Below are positions 5,631-5,646 of a stretch of DNA of 5,646 nucleotides, one piece after another. How positions within the stretch are numbered: the first letter of the stretch is position 1; every line of letters starts with the position of its first letter. A program made the translations under genes and the position numbers. Location of the stretch: positions 2,658 to 8,303 of the forward strand of contig KL568558.1 in assembly GCA_000715605.1 (NCBI GenBank). Reading direction: 5' to 3'. The notes beneath the pieces are model-generated. The model was not told where the DNA came from. It saw nothing but the letters and a program-made list of their open reading frames with translations, and made no database searches. This stretch comes from Streptomyces speibonae (GTDB taxonomy: Bacteria; Actinomycetota; Actinomycetes; Streptomycetales; Streptomycetaceae).

Positions 5631-5646
5631 CTGTCTCTTATACACA
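5631..5646 (-). other. Tn5/Nextera mosaic-end adapter (artefact, right end)
   Basis: CTGTCTCTTATACACA is the first 16 of 19 bases of the mosaic end in the inward-facing orientation, the mirror of the left end. Genomic sequence stops at 5630. Confidence 0.98.

Noticed and set aside
1..5646. Mobile element, CRISPR array, tRNA or rRNA gene, or a new defence system
   Set aside because: I saw no transposase gene, terminal inverted repeats other than the library adapters, spaced repeats or RNA gene structure. The genes are mostly housekeeping.

Overview
The window looks like a chromosomal piece of a Streptomyces-like actinomycete. The DNA is very GC-rich with mostly G or C in third codon positions, GTG starts are common, and the encoded LpdA, PepA and lipoyl-domain proteins fit the Streptomyces forms of these families as I remember them. 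I cannot name a species. The first 20 and last 16 bases are not genomic: they are the Tn5 (Nextera) mosaic-end adapter in the two inward-facing orientations. The genomic insert is therefore only about 21-5630, and it may be a single tagmented molecule or an untrimmed contig.

Layout, left to right. The minus strand carries the 5' part of sucB (two tandem lipoyl domains, cut by the adapter), then lpdA (681-2069), then a 251-nt spacer with a stem-loop and a 22-bp tandem repeat, then pepA (2321-3868). Transcription runs pepA -> lpdA -> sucB; the stem-loop just after pepA suggests that lpdA-sucB is its own unit. A divergent spacer of about 296 nt follows, with an inverted repeat. On the plus strand, 4165-4930 is a broken glycoside hydrolase family 114 gene with two apparent single-base deletions and several altered conserved residues. 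Its 3' end overlaps, tail to tail, an intact RDD-family membrane protein gene on the minus strand (4890-5495). At the right edge, 16 codons and a stop on the minus strand are the tail of another gene, possibly cobS.

Function. LpdA (E3) and SucB (E2) are two of the three components of a 2-oxoacid dehydrogenase complex: E2 carries acyl groups on lipoyl arms and E3 reoxidises those arms to make NADH. PepA is a cytosolic M17 zinc aminopeptidase and is a neighbour rather than part of the complex. The RDD protein has no assignable role.

I found no convincing new biological system. The most interesting items are the decaying GH114 gene and a 12-base motif, CTTCCGGYGACG, seen three times, only in the two spacers beside pepA.
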